Source: Deltaproteobacteria bacterium (GTDB taxonomy: Bacteria > Myxococcota_A > Polyangia > Haliangiales > Haliangiaceae). From it: DNA of 58,965 bases. The position numbers were made by a program, and so were the translations under genes. Position 1 is the first letter of the stretch. Every line of letters begins with the position of its first letter. The stretch spans positions 1-58,965 of the forward strand of contig JACCRC010000403.1 of NCBI GenBank assembly GCA_013813765.1, read 5' to 3'. Of this stretch, positions 24,868-33,330 are shown piece after piece. Under the pieces are notes generated by a model, which ran no database searches, was not told where the DNA came from, and saw only the letters and a list, made by a program, of their open reading frames with translations.

Positions 24868-25635
24868 CTACCAGGACTGCATCTTCGAGACGGTGACCTT
24901 GTTCATCCGGACCGGCGTGTCGGGCTTGTTCGAGGAGTCCTGTGCCACGCGCGCGATCTGCTTGACGAGGTCGACCTCCTTGCACTGGCCGAAGATCGTG
25001 TGCCGGCCGTTCAGGTGATCGGGTGCGACCTCGGTGATGAAGAACTGGCTGCCGTTCGTCGACGGACCGGCGTTCGCCATCGCGAGCGTGCCGGGCTGCA
25101 TCCTGAGCTCGGCCACGAACTCGTCGCCGAACTGGTAGCCCGGACCGCCGCGGCCGACACCGAGCGGATCGCCGCCCTGGATCATGAACTCGGGGATCAC
25201 GCGGTGGAACGTGAGCCCGTCGAAGTACGGCTTGCCTTTCTCGACCGCGCCGGTCTTCGGGTTCGTCCAGGGCTTCTTGCCGGTCGCGAGACCGACGAAG
25301 TTCGCGACCGTCATCGGCGCCTTGTCGGGATACAGCTCGCAGTGGATCGCGCCCATGCTGGTCTCGAACGTTGCGACCATCTTCCCGTTGCCAGGGAGAT
25401 CCTTCGAGTACTCCGCGAGGTCGGCGGCGACGGGCGGGCGCACCTCGTCCTGCGAGGGCGGCGGTTGTCCAGCGGGCGGCTGCTCGGCCGTCTTCGTCGG
25501 AGGCGTCTGCCCCTGGGGCGCCGACGGCGGCTGCGACGGTGGCGGCTTGTTCGCGGGCGGAGGTTCGCTGGACTTGCTCTTGTGCTCGCAGCCGATCGCC
25601 GCGAGGAGGAGGAGTGCGCTCAAATAGGTTCGCAT
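24868..25635 (-). CDS. Lipoprotein cyclophilin-type peptidyl-prolyl isomerase
   Basis: 255 residues from ATG 25635, chosen because MRTYLSALLLLAAIGC is a lipoprotein signal (Cys16). A long Pro/Gln/Ser-rich linker (~24-70) leads to a cyclophilin domain: MTVANFVGLATG, FHRVIPEFMIQGGDP, TNGSQFFIT and GRHTIFGQ include the catalytic Arg and the usual active-site Phe/Gln. An insertion (KKPWTNPKTGAVEKGKPY) follows the first helix, as in other bacterial secreted cyclophilins. Expected to fold proteins in the periplasm. Located 44 bases after the DUF1549-like gene. Confidence 0.93.
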   Translation of the reverse strand: MRTYLSALLLLAAIGCEHKSKSSEPPPANKPPPSQPPSAPQGQTPPTKTAEQPPAGQPPPSQDEVRPPVAADLAEYSKDLPGNGKMVATFETSMGAIHCELYPDKAPMTVANFVGLATGKKPWTNPKTGAVEKGKPYFDGLTFHRVIPEFMIQGGDPLGVGRGGPGYQFGDEFVAELRMQPGTLAMANAGPSTNGSQFFITEVAPDHLNGRHTIFGQCKEVDLVKQIARVAQDSSNKPDTPVRMNKVTVSKMQSW

Positions 25636-25679
25636 TGCGCCAGGAACATGGCGCAAACGCGACCCCACCGCAACACGCC

Positions 25680-27905
25680 CTACATCCGCGGCGAGCGCGT
25701 CGGAGCCGGCACGCGGCGCGGATCGGCGGGCAGCTTCACGCGCGGCCTCGGCTCCGGCGTCACCGCCATCACCCGCTCGACCGGCGTCGCCTGCGTGCGC
25801 GCGGCGGCGAGCGTGACCGCACCAGGCTCGCAGGTCAGCACGCGGCCCGCGACACCGATGCCCGTCGCGGCGAGCGCGGCGCACGTCGCGTCGTAGCTCG
25901 AGTCGGTCGGTGTCAGCTTCGGAACCTCGCCACCACGGCCGGCGATGCCCTGCAACAAGAACTGCGGCGATCCGAGCAGCGCCGCGCACACGCGACGCAG
26001 CGCGCCCGCGTTCGCGTTACCACCCGGAGCGTCGAGCGGCCCGACGATCGCGGCGATCGCGTCCTCCTCGTCGCCGCCAACGATCGCGGGCTCGCCGATC
26101 AACCGATCCTTCAGCGCCATCACCACGTCACGCGCGGTGGCCGTGGCGTCCTGCGCGCCGGCCGCCGCGAGCTTGTCGACGAAGTCCGACTGCACCCAGC
26201 CCGGCTTCGCACAGCCGCCGTAGCGGTCCTCCCACGAGAGTCGTGCCTGGAAGTCGAGCCCACGGAAGCCGCGCTCGCTATTGCGGAGGAACGTGCCGAC
26301 GCCGCGCTGGAAGCCGATCTCGTCGTACGGGATGTAGCCACCCATCTGGCACGCCATCGCGGAGTCGCAGCACTGGCCGCTGCCGCACAGCTGCATCAGC
26401 CGCGAGCAGCTGGTGGTGTTCACGCAGTTCTCCCCGTGATCGGGGAACCGCGAGGCGAGCGGAGGTGCGGGCCAGTCGAGCGCGCCAGAGATCGCCGTGA
26501 CGAGCGTGCGCGCGTCGACCGCGGTGACCGCGTCACCAGGACCGTTGTGGCGCCGCGCCTCGTCGGCCTCCGAGGTCACCCACGGGTCGAACACGTTCGG
26601 ATAGGTGTATGGCGACGGACCGCAACCAGCATCGGGCGCCTGACGGTTGAAGTAGTCACCGCCGACGATCGCCGACAGCAACGCCTTCAGCGAGTAGCCG
26701 CTGCGCGCGAACGTGGTCGCGAGCCGGTACAGCTCCTTCCCGGCCGCCTCGTTGCGCGGGAAGTAGTTCGAGATCGTGAGCGACGTCCCGGTGGTGTGCC
26801 GCCACACGTCCTCGGTGATCTTCAGCGTGACGAGCCACGCGAGCGCGGTGTCGGGATCGGTGATCGCCGCGTCGTTCGGCAACGCGGTGCCGCGAAGGGC
26901 GGCGAAGCCGCGGGCGAGCGCGGCCTCGAGGTCGTACACGGTCGCGCGCTTGCCGGTGACGCTCGCGAGCTTGCCGTCGACGTCGGCGATATCGTCACCG
27001 ATGAGCGACGGCGACGCGAACGTTCCGCACCGCGTGCTCCAGCCCCACGGCCGGCCCTGGCCGTTGTCCACGAAGTTGTCCACGCGGAACGCGGCGTGTG
27101 CGCGCTCCGGCGAGACGCCCTTCGAATCGCCAAACAGCGCCCTCTCGGCGAGGCCGGGCACGGGCCAGTGTCGGTCCGTGATCGGGTCGTCGCTATCGGT
27201 GACGGCCGTCTCGCTGTTGTGGCAGCCGAGGCAAACGACGTCGCGGTGGAGGTAGCTCGCGTCGAACGTCGAGCCGAAGTCCGCGCGGCGTGCGAGCTCG
27301 GCTTGCACCGCTCCGACGTTCGCTGCGGGGATCGGGTGGCTGACCATCGAGAACAGCTGCGCGCGATAGATCGGTGTCAGATCGTCGAGCGCGAGCGAGC
27401 TACGCGCGAGATCGAGCATCGTGAACGACTGACCGTCGCCGCCCTGCGCGGCGGTCTTGTCGCGGATCGCCATCGCGAGTGCGGGCGTCACGCTGGTGCG
27501 GAGCGGCGTATCCCAGCAATCGGCCTCGCTCTGGACGTCGAGGCGCTGCACGTGCAGCGCGTCCATGATCTCGTTCGTCCACCGCTCGACGAACTCGGGG
27601 CGCGTCATGATCGCACGCGCGACCACGTCCTTGGGATCGTCGCCGAGCCCGTCCGCGGCCTTGTACAGATCGGCGTAGACGTTGACCTCGGCCTGGCCCT
27701 TCGGCCGCCGACCGAGCAGCGAGAGCATGCTCTGGCGTGCGAACGACTGCGGATCGCCGCCGCACTGATCGAACGTGTTGTCGTGCGGACCATCGGGACC
27801 CGCGTCGCTGACATTGCCGGTATCGCCGCTGCAGCCGCTGCAGCCGGCGGTCGCGGCGAGGAGTGCACCGAGGAGGTAGAGGTAGAGAGAGAGGGAGCGG
27901 TTCAC
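25680..27905 (-). CDS. DUF1549/DUF1553-like lipoprotein with one haem-c motif
   Basis: 741 residues starting at GTG 27905, which overlaps the stop of the DUF1501 gene (GTGA). Lipobox ATAGC (Cys22). Residues ~50-120 (LLGRRPKGQAEV, RPEFVERWTNEIMD) resemble the DUF1549 pattern of planctomycete-type cytochrome proteins. A CLGCH haem site is at 225-229. The C-terminal part contains LLGSPQFLLQGI, similar to DUF1553 ends, and a run of cysteines (CVNTTSCSRLMQLCGSGQCC) that may be disulfide-bonded. Such proteins are habitually encoded beside a DUF1501 protein, as here; their reaction is unknown. Family naming is by motif resemblance. Confidence 0.7.
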   Translation of the reverse strand: MNRSLSLYLYLLGALLAATAGCSGCSGDTGNVSDAGPDGPHDNTFDQCGGDPQSFARQSMLSLLGRRPKGQAEVNVYADLYKAADGLGDDPKDVVARAIMTRPEFVERWTNEIMDALHVQRLDVQSEADCWDTPLRTSVTPALAMAIRDKTAAQGGDGQSFTMLDLARSSLALDDLTPIYRAQLFSMVSHPIPAANVGAVQAELARRADFGSTFDASYLHRDVVCLGCHNSETAVTDSDDPITDRHWPVPGLAERALFGDSKGVSPERAHAAFRVDNFVDNGQGRPWGWSTRCGTFASPSLIGDDIADVDGKLASVTGKRATVYDLEAALARGFAALRGTALPNDAAITDPDTALAWLVTLKITEDVWRHTTGTSLTISNYFPRNEAAGKELYRLATTFARSGYSLKALLSAIVGGDYFNRQAPDAGCGPSPYTYPNVFDPWVTSEADEARRHNGPGDAVTAVDARTLVTAISGALDWPAPPLASRFPDHGENCVNTTSCSRLMQLCGSGQCCDSAMACQMGGYIPYDEIGFQRGVGTFLRNSERGFRGLDFQARLSWEDRYGGCAKPGWVQSDFVDKLAAAGAQDATATARDVVMALKDRLIGEPAIVGGDEEDAIAAIVGPLDAPGGNANAGALRRVCAALLGSPQFLLQGIAGRGGEVPKLTPTDSSYDATCAALAATGIGVAGRVLTCEPGAVTLAAARTQATPVERVMAVTPEPRPRVKLPADPRRVPAPTRSPRM

Positions 27906-29407
27906 AGCGTCCTCCCGAGGAACTTGGTCATCGCGCTCTGAGCTGCGGTCAGCTCGTTGGTCGCGGTCGGCGCATCTGCCACGTTGAAGCTCTCCGCGGC
28001 GAACGGCCACATGCCGAGCGCGAGCATCGCGGCCATCCGGTTCTCCGCGGGCGTCGCGAACGCGGTCGCGGTGCCATCGCGTCCGATCGCACCGGAGACT
28101 CCCTTGAACTGCGTCGTCACCGGTCCACCGATGAACGCGGTGACGTAGCCCTTCGGGTGGTGATTGCGTCCGGTATTGCCCTGCCGGCCGGGGGTGCGGC
28201 CGAACTCGGTGTTGAGGATGACGAGCGTGTCATCGAGCGAGATCTTCGTCGGGTCGTTCTCGCCCGGGGTGTTGATCATCGCGAGCAGCGCATTGAGCAT
28301 GTTGTCGAAGTTCACCGCCGTATCGACGGAGTTCTCGCTGTGCGTGTCGTAGCCGCCACCGCCCGACGCCTCGTAGAGGCCAGTGTCGCTGACGCAGACG
28401 TACGATGCAGGTTCCTGGGGATGTGTGAGCAATCTGCGCGCCGCGTTGAGGCCCATGTGCGGGAGGCTCACGTCGGTGACGCCACATGAAGTGCCGTTGC
28501 GCGAGGCGAACAGATCCGGCGTGAGCACGCCGCTGATCGCACCGGCGTTCTTCGTGGTGTTGAACGCGATCGCGAGATCATCCGTGCGATGGCTTCGAAC
28601 GCGGCCGTGATCGGGGAACGTGAGCCGGCGGTTGTATTGCTCCAGGTACGTACCGACGAGCGTGTCGTGCTGCGGCTTGCCCGGACCGACGGTGTTGCGC
28701 GCGAGGAGGTTCGTGAACCGCGACGCGTTATCGGTCTTGATCAGGAGCGGGCGCGCGCCGCCGGGGTGAGTCCCCGAGGCAGCGGCCGCGGCCACGTTGT
28801 CGCTCGACACGCCCCCGGTCGCGAACACGTACGCGTGCGGTGATGCGCGGCCCGGCGTCTCGTGCGCGTCGAGCCGAGCGCGCTGCACGTGGGCGCCGAG
28901 GCCGGCCGCATTGGGCTGCCCGACCGGGCGACCGGTGAGCGCCATCGGCACCGCGGCCTCGTGCGGCTCGAGGTTGTGGCGTTGCACGACGATGCGCATC
29001 CGCGCGGTGACGTCGGCTCGCTGGAACAGTCGGTGCGCGAACGGACCGAGCTCGACCGGAGCGCCGGTGCTGTCGTTCGCGAACGAGCGATCGAGCAGCG
29101 GGTCCACGCCGCCGCAGCTCGCGAGCGCCTCGCTGTTCGACAGCGCGTAGTACTGCGAGTTCGGATACATCGGATCGCTCGCGGTGCCGTAGCCGCGAAC
29201 GAAGTACAGCGTCTCCCACGGGGAGAGACCGCCATAGAGAAACACCTCGAGGACCCTCTTCGCGCGCTGGCCCGCGGGCAGCTGCACGGAGGTGGTTCCA
29301 CCGGGGAATGCCCCGAACGTGTCGGCGCTCGATCGCCTGATCCAGGGACCGACCAACACCGCTGCCCCCGCCCCACCCGCCAGCGTCAGGAACGTTCGGC
29401 GTTTCAT
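27902..29407 (-). CDS. DUF1501 family protein, Tat-exported
   Basis: 501 residues. N-terminus MKRRTFLTLAGGAGAAVLVG is a twin-arginine signal. DUF1501 proteins belong to the alkaline-phosphatase/sulfatase fold; here GGGGYDTHSENS, TLVILNTEFGRTPGRQGNTG and NHHPKGYVTAFIGG are the hallmark blocks supplying candidate metal ligands (Asp, His, Glu). The start of the mature part (RVLEVFLYGGLSPWETLYF) replaces the usual GG-x-DG block with GGLSPWE. Overlaps its partner gene by four bases. Function of the family is not established. Confidence 0.85.
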   Translation of the reverse strand: MKRRTFLTLAGGAGAAVLVGPWIRRSSADTFGAFPGGTTSVQLPAGQRAKRVLEVFLYGGLSPWETLYFVRGYGTASDPMYPNSQYYALSNSEALASCGGVDPLLDRSFANDSTGAPVELGPFAHRLFQRADVTARMRIVVQRHNLEPHEAAVPMALTGRPVGQPNAAGLGAHVQRARLDAHETPGRASPHAYVFATGGVSSDNVAAAAASGTHPGGARPLLIKTDNASRFTNLLARNTVGPGKPQHDTLVGTYLEQYNRRLTFPDHGRVRSHRTDDLAIAFNTTKNAGAISGVLTPDLFASRNGTSCGVTDVSLPHMGLNAARRLLTHPQEPASYVCVSDTGLYEASGGGGYDTHSENSVDTAVNFDNMLNALLAMINTPGENDPTKISLDDTLVILNTEFGRTPGRQGNTGRNHHPKGYVTAFIGGPVTTQFKGVSGAIGRDGTATAFATPAENRMAAMLALGMWPFAAESFNVADAPTATNELTAAQSAMTKFLGRTL

Positions 29408-29482
29408 GGTGGATACGGTACGCTGGTCGGAAACACCTCAAGCGATTCCGCTCTCAAGTCACCTCTCCACTCGATGCGTTCG

Positions 29483-29504
29483 CTACGCAGCGGCGGATGC
29501 GTAG
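29483..29504. repeat. 7-bp perfect inverted repeat in a divergent promoter region
   Basis: CTACGCA and TGCGTAG are separated by 8 bases, midway between the divergent DUF1501 (start 29407) and VCBS-repeat (start 29568) genes. Position suits a regulator-binding site shared by the two genes; no known consensus recognised. Confidence 0.45.
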
Positions 29505-29567
29505 TCCGAGCAGCTGTCAGCGGCGTGTCACACACGTTGCACAGCGAGTCGTGATTCGCTGCCCTTC

Positions 29568-31271
29568 ATGGTGCGGATCCTGGTGCTCGTGCTTGGTGTG
29601 GTGGTGGTGGCAACCCCTGGAATTGCCAGGGGCCAGAGCTGGACGGACGCGACGGGCCAGTGCATCGGCACGACCGCGCAATGGAGCAACAAGGTCGAGC
29701 TGGCAGACGTCGACAAGGACGGCCTCGTAGACCTGCTGATCGCCAACGGCGGCAACTACAACGCGCCCGGAACCGCCGAGCCCGTGCGCATCTGGAAGAA
29801 TCTTGGAGGCTGGGGCACCGTCGGCACGCACTGTCAGGAGATCTCGGCGACCGCCGTTCTCGGCTTCACGGGCCTCTCGCGCGTGGTGAAGGCGATCGAT
29901 GTCGACCGCGATGGCGACCTGGACATCATCACCGGCGGCGCCTATCAGTCGCAGCTCAAGCTCTTCCTGCGAGGCGCGACCGCATGGACCGATGGGAGCG
30001 CGCAGCTACCGCAGCAGCTCACGTCGATCGGCGATCTCGAGGCGGGCGATGTCGATGGCGACGGCGACCTCGACCTCCTGCTCGCCGAGTGGGGAACCGG
30101 CAATCCGCAGACGAACGCCGGCGGCCGCACGCGGCTCTACCTGAACAACGCGGGCACGTTCACCGACGCGACCGCGGCAAACATGCCGGCGCAGCTCGTG
30201 CGCTGGTCGTGGGACGTCGAGCTCGCCGATGTCGACAACGACTGGGATCTAGATGCGCTGATCGCGTGCAAGTCGTGCACGACCTCGTACCTGTTTCGCA
30301 ACGATGGCACCGGAAAGTTCACGGACGATCCGAACGCCCTGCCCCACTTCGCGAACAACTACGACTTCGAGCCGATGGATCTCGACAACGATGGGGACCT
30401 CGACCTCGCGACGATCAACGACGGCGCACAGTTCCGCGAGCACATCTTCATCAACGACGGCACCGGCAAGTTCAACGACGAGAGCGCGCAGCGCCTGTTC
30501 GGCACCGCGAATCCAGCGGGCGCGGACGACAACGTCGCGGTCTGGCTCGACGCCGACTACGACGGCGACGCGGATCTGCTCGTCGGATCGCTCGGCGATG
30601 ACCGCCTGCTGATCAACGCGAGCGGCATCTTCACGCTGTCCGCGAACGCGACGCCGAACGACACCGGCGCGACGCTCGGTCTCGCCGCCGCGGATCTCGA
30701 CGGCGACGGCCGGCTGGATCTGCTGCAGGGCCAGGGCGAGATCGCGTTCCCCGACAAGGTGCAGCTCGGTGCGCCGACAAACCCTGTCGACGACGTCGCA
30801 CCCGCATGCACCGTCGAGAAGATCTTCAACCGCGGCAGCGGCAAGGTGCGCGCGCGCGTGCACGATCACCAGAGCCCGTCGCGCTTGCACGACTACCAGC
30901 GCGTGTGGATCGAGTACGACGGCCCGGCGCCGACGCCGCTCCACTTCGAGTCGCCGCCGCCTCCTGATACCTCCGCGGACATGACCTGGTACGGCGAGTA
31001 CCTCTGGATCTCGCCGGAGCTGCCGTCGTTCACGCACTACCGGGTGTGCGCGACGGATCGGAAGGGCAACCAGGGGTGCTCGATGACCCACAGCATCTTC
31101 GACAGCCCCGACGGCGCGAACCTCACCGAGCACGGCGACACGATCGACGCGGGCACCGGCACGACCGGCAAGGGAGCCGGTTGCTGCGATACCGGCAGCT
31201 CGCCGCGCGGTGCGGCGCTGCTCGTCGCGATCGTGCTGCTCGGGTTGCGCCGTCGCCGTCGCGCGTCGTGA
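29568..31271 (+). CDS. FG-GAP/VCBS repeat surface protein with MYXO-CTERM-type C-terminus
   Basis: 567 residues with a Sec signal (MVRILVLVLGVVVVATPGIARG). About seven calcium-binding repeats of the DxDxDGDxD type (ADVDKDGLVDLL, DVDGDGDLDLLL, DLDNDGDLDLAT, DADYDGDADLLV, DLDGDGRLDLLQ) suggest a beta-propeller at ~35-400. A C-terminal beta domain follows. The end is GAGCCDTGSSPRGAALL, a hydrophobic helix and RRRRR: cysteine, TM and basic cluster match the MYXO-CTERM sorting signal described in myxobacteria, where the protein is processed, lipidated and displayed at the surface. It meets the next minus-strand gene stop to stop. Confidence 0.9.
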   Translation: MVRILVLVLGVVVVATPGIARGQSWTDATGQCIGTTAQWSNKVELADVDKDGLVDLLIANGGNYNAPGTAEPVRIWKNLGGWGTVGTHCQEISATAVLGFTGLSRVVKAIDVDRDGDLDIITGGAYQSQLKLFLRGATAWTDGSAQLPQQLTSIGDLEAGDVDGDGDLDLLLAEWGTGNPQTNAGGRTRLYLNNAGTFTDATAANMPAQLVRWSWDVELADVDNDWDLDALIACKSCTTSYLFRNDGTGKFTDDPNALPHFANNYDFEPMDLDNDGDLDLATINDGAQFREHIFINDGTGKFNDESAQRLFGTANPAGADDNVAVWLDADYDGDADLLVGSLGDDRLLINASGIFTLSANATPNDTGATLGLAAADLDGDGRLDLLQGQGEIAFPDKVQLGAPTNPVDDVAPACTVEKIFNRGSGKVRARVHDHQSPSRLHDYQRVWIEYDGPAPTPLHFESPPPPDTSADMTWYGEYLWISPELPSFTHYRVCATDRKGNQGCSMTHSIFDSPDGANLTEHGDTIDAGTGTTGKGAGCCDTGSSPRGAALLVAIVLLGLRRRRRAS

Positions 31272-32741
31272 CTACTTCGAGACCTCGACGTCGAGGTTGT
31301 TCGTGATGTCGCTGTAGCGGACTTCCACGCCCTTGCCGTAGCTCACGCTCTCGCGCTTGCCGGGCTTGCCCTTGCCGAACTTGGCATCGAGCGCAGCCTC
31401 GTACTCCGCGCGCGCCGGCCCGTAGCTCTCGAACGGGATGTTGAACCGCCACTCGCGCACCTTGCCCCCCTCGAAGAACATCAGGATCGTCGTCACGCCG
31501 CTATCGCTCTCGTAGTCGGTCGGCGGCAGCTTGATGGTCGCGCTATCGCCGTTGGACTTGTAGGCCGCGCCATAGGCAGCGGCGACCTCGTCGGGCGTCT
31601 GACCGATCAGGCGCTTCTCCTTCTCGAAACCCCACAAGGGGCCGGGCGCGCCCCAGAAGCTGGCGAGCGGCAGGTAGCGGACGTAGCTGACGTCGAGCTC
31701 GCCCAGGTTGTCGGCCTCGCCGCGTGCCGACGCGCGGATGCCGGACTTCGCGTCGTACCAGACATACTCCTCGCCGAGCGTCTCCTTCAACTTCTTGTGC
31801 GGCCCCCACAGGGTATCGAACTGCTTGATCACCTCTTCGCGCTGCTGCGGCCAGGTGATGCCCGACATCAGGTCCGAGGTGCGAAACCACACGCCGTAGC
31901 TGCGGATGGTGTTGTCGTCGTTCTGATGGAGGATGACCTGCGTCGTCGAGTCGTCGGCGTAGGGCGTGGCAGGCAACCGGACTTCGATGTCATCGGAGCG
32001 CTCCTTGATCTTCACGCCCTTCGCCTCGAGGTCCTTCTTCATCCCCTCCATCATCTTGTCGGTCGCCGCCTTCGTGGACGCGCTCGTCGTGTCCTTGCCG
32101 GCGTACTGCGGGAACTTCGTCATCAGCTCCTCGGACGTCTTCCCGAGAACATCGCCTGGCTTGAACGCGATGCTCTTGGTGTCGAGCTCGACGAAGTCCT
32201 TGATCGGCACGTAGCTGGAGATCACGAGCTCGCGCGAGCCGCGCTCCTCGACGCCGAGGATCGCCCGGGTCCGCGTCGCCTCGTCGAACCACGCGAGCGC
32301 CTGCCCCTTCTCGCCCGCGGACCTCTGCGGCGCGCCCCACGCCTTCGCGAGCTCGTCCGCGATCGCCGCCGGTGCCTGCATCTCGACAGAGGTCAACTTG
32401 TCGGCAGTGAACCGCAGCCGGCCATGGAGATAGCCATCGCCGAGCTTCCCGATGATCTCGCTCGCGCTGAACGTGCCGGTCTTGGTCGCCGTCTCGCCCT
32501 TGAACAGATTCGGGCACACGGCCGCAGCTTCCTTCGGAGACATGCCGAGCTTGATCCCGGCGAGCGGGGGAACGAGCTGCGGCGTCTTGCCGGCGACCAT
32601 GTCGGCGGGCTTCGCATCCTTCGCGAGCTTGCAGCCGCCTTCCGCCGCCTCCTCCTCGTCACGCTGCTCGCTGCGCGACTTCTTCTCGCCGCAGGACACG
32701 ACAAGGGCCAGGATCCCGACCACACACGCGGCGCGCTTCAT
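31272..32741 (-). CDS. Uncharacterised large lipoprotein
   Basis: 489 residues from ATG 32741; MKRAACVVGILALVVSC is a lipoprotein signal (Cys17), followed by a charged linker (KKSRSEQRDEEEAAEGG). Two similar modules can be sensed, each with a LGMSPKEAAAV/IGQTPDEVAAA-type helix followed by beta strands, and repeated TKFPQYAGK/AKFGKGKPGK-like helices, as in proteins that grade a signal against a threshold. No catalytic motif recognised. It lies 10 bases downstream of the BMC operon on the same strand, so read-through transcription is possible, but no functional link is evident. Confidence 0.75.
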   Translation of the reverse strand: MKRAACVVGILALVVSCGEKKSRSEQRDEEEAAEGGCKLAKDAKPADMVAGKTPQLVPPLAGIKLGMSPKEAAAVCPNLFKGETATKTGTFSASEIIGKLGDGYLHGRLRFTADKLTSVEMQAPAAIADELAKAWGAPQRSAGEKGQALAWFDEATRTRAILGVEERGSRELVISSYVPIKDFVELDTKSIAFKPGDVLGKTSEELMTKFPQYAGKDTTSASTKAATDKMMEGMKKDLEAKGVKIKERSDDIEVRLPATPYADDSTTQVILHQNDDNTIRSYGVWFRTSDLMSGITWPQQREEVIKQFDTLWGPHKKLKETLGEEYVWYDAKSGIRASARGEADNLGELDVSYVRYLPLASFWGAPGPLWGFEKEKRLIGQTPDEVAAAYGAAYKSNGDSATIKLPPTDYESDSGVTTILMFFEGGKVREWRFNIPFESYGPARAEYEAALDAKFGKGKPGKRESVSYGKGVEVRYSDITNNLDVEVSK

Positions 32742-32751
32742 GCGCCGGATA

Positions 32752-33330
32752 CTAGCGGAACAGTCGGCCGCGGAGATCCGGCGACGGCTGCGCGATGACC
32801 TCGAGCCCGACGAGCCGGTCGGCCGACGGTAGCGTGATTGCATCGCTCGCCGCTGCGGCCGCCGCCTCGATCGAGTCGAGCGTGCCCGTCAACGTGAAGT
32901 ACGCCTTGCCCGCGAGGTCGACGGCGAGCCGCACGTCGCGAACGGTGACGTCGGCGATCTTGCACGCGGCATCCGCCGCTGCGATCGCCGCACATACCGT
33001 GCGCGTCTCGATGATCGCGACCGCTTCGGCATCGGGGTCATCGGTCCAGTCGGGTGGTGACACGGGGGCGCCGAGCATCGGCCACACCTGGTCGTCGGCA
33101 GCCGGAAGCTCGACCGAATCGAGCAGCACGGTGCCCGCGGCCGCGCGACCCGCGGCCATCGCTTCGAACACCTCCGCGACGCCGCCCTCGAGCACCACCA
33201 GGTGCTTGCCACCCGACACCGCGCGAGAGTGCACGAGCAGCGCCGGCGAGCGCTTCAGCGCTGCATCGGCGACGACCACTCCCTTCGCGATCGTCCCCAC
33301 CTCGAGCACACCGAGTGCGGGGCCGCGCAT
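32752..33330 (-). CDS. Tandem-domain BMC shell protein (BMC-T, trimer)
   Basis: 192 residues holding two BMC domains: ALGVLEVGTIAKGVVVADAA starts the first and AVAIIETRTVCAAIAAADAA the second (residue ~105). Two-domain BMC proteins form pseudohexameric trimers in microcompartment facets. It begins with TGATG overlap on the aldehyde dehydrogenase stop and closes the operon. By order and size it corresponds to the single-layer BMC-T (Hoch_5812) of the Haliangium ochraceum shell locus; this is from memory. A role in metabolite or cofactor passage is possible but no metal-binding cysteine cluster is obvious. Confidence 0.9.
   Translation of the reverse strand: MRGPALGVLEVGTIAKGVVVADAALKRSPALLVHSRAVSGGKHLVVLEGGVAEVFEAMAAGRAAAGTVLLDSVELPAADDQVWPMLGAPVSPPDWTDDPDAEAVAIIETRTVCAAIAAADAACKIADVTVRDVRLAVDLAGKAYFTLTGTLDSIEAAAAAASDAITLPSADRLVGLEVIAQPSPDLRGRLFR

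Noticed and set aside
25371-27941. An 856-codon plus-strand frame opposite the cyclophilin and DUF1549-like genes
   Set aside because: Extremely Arg-rich, no domains, and covers genes with clear lipoprotein signals and a haem motif.
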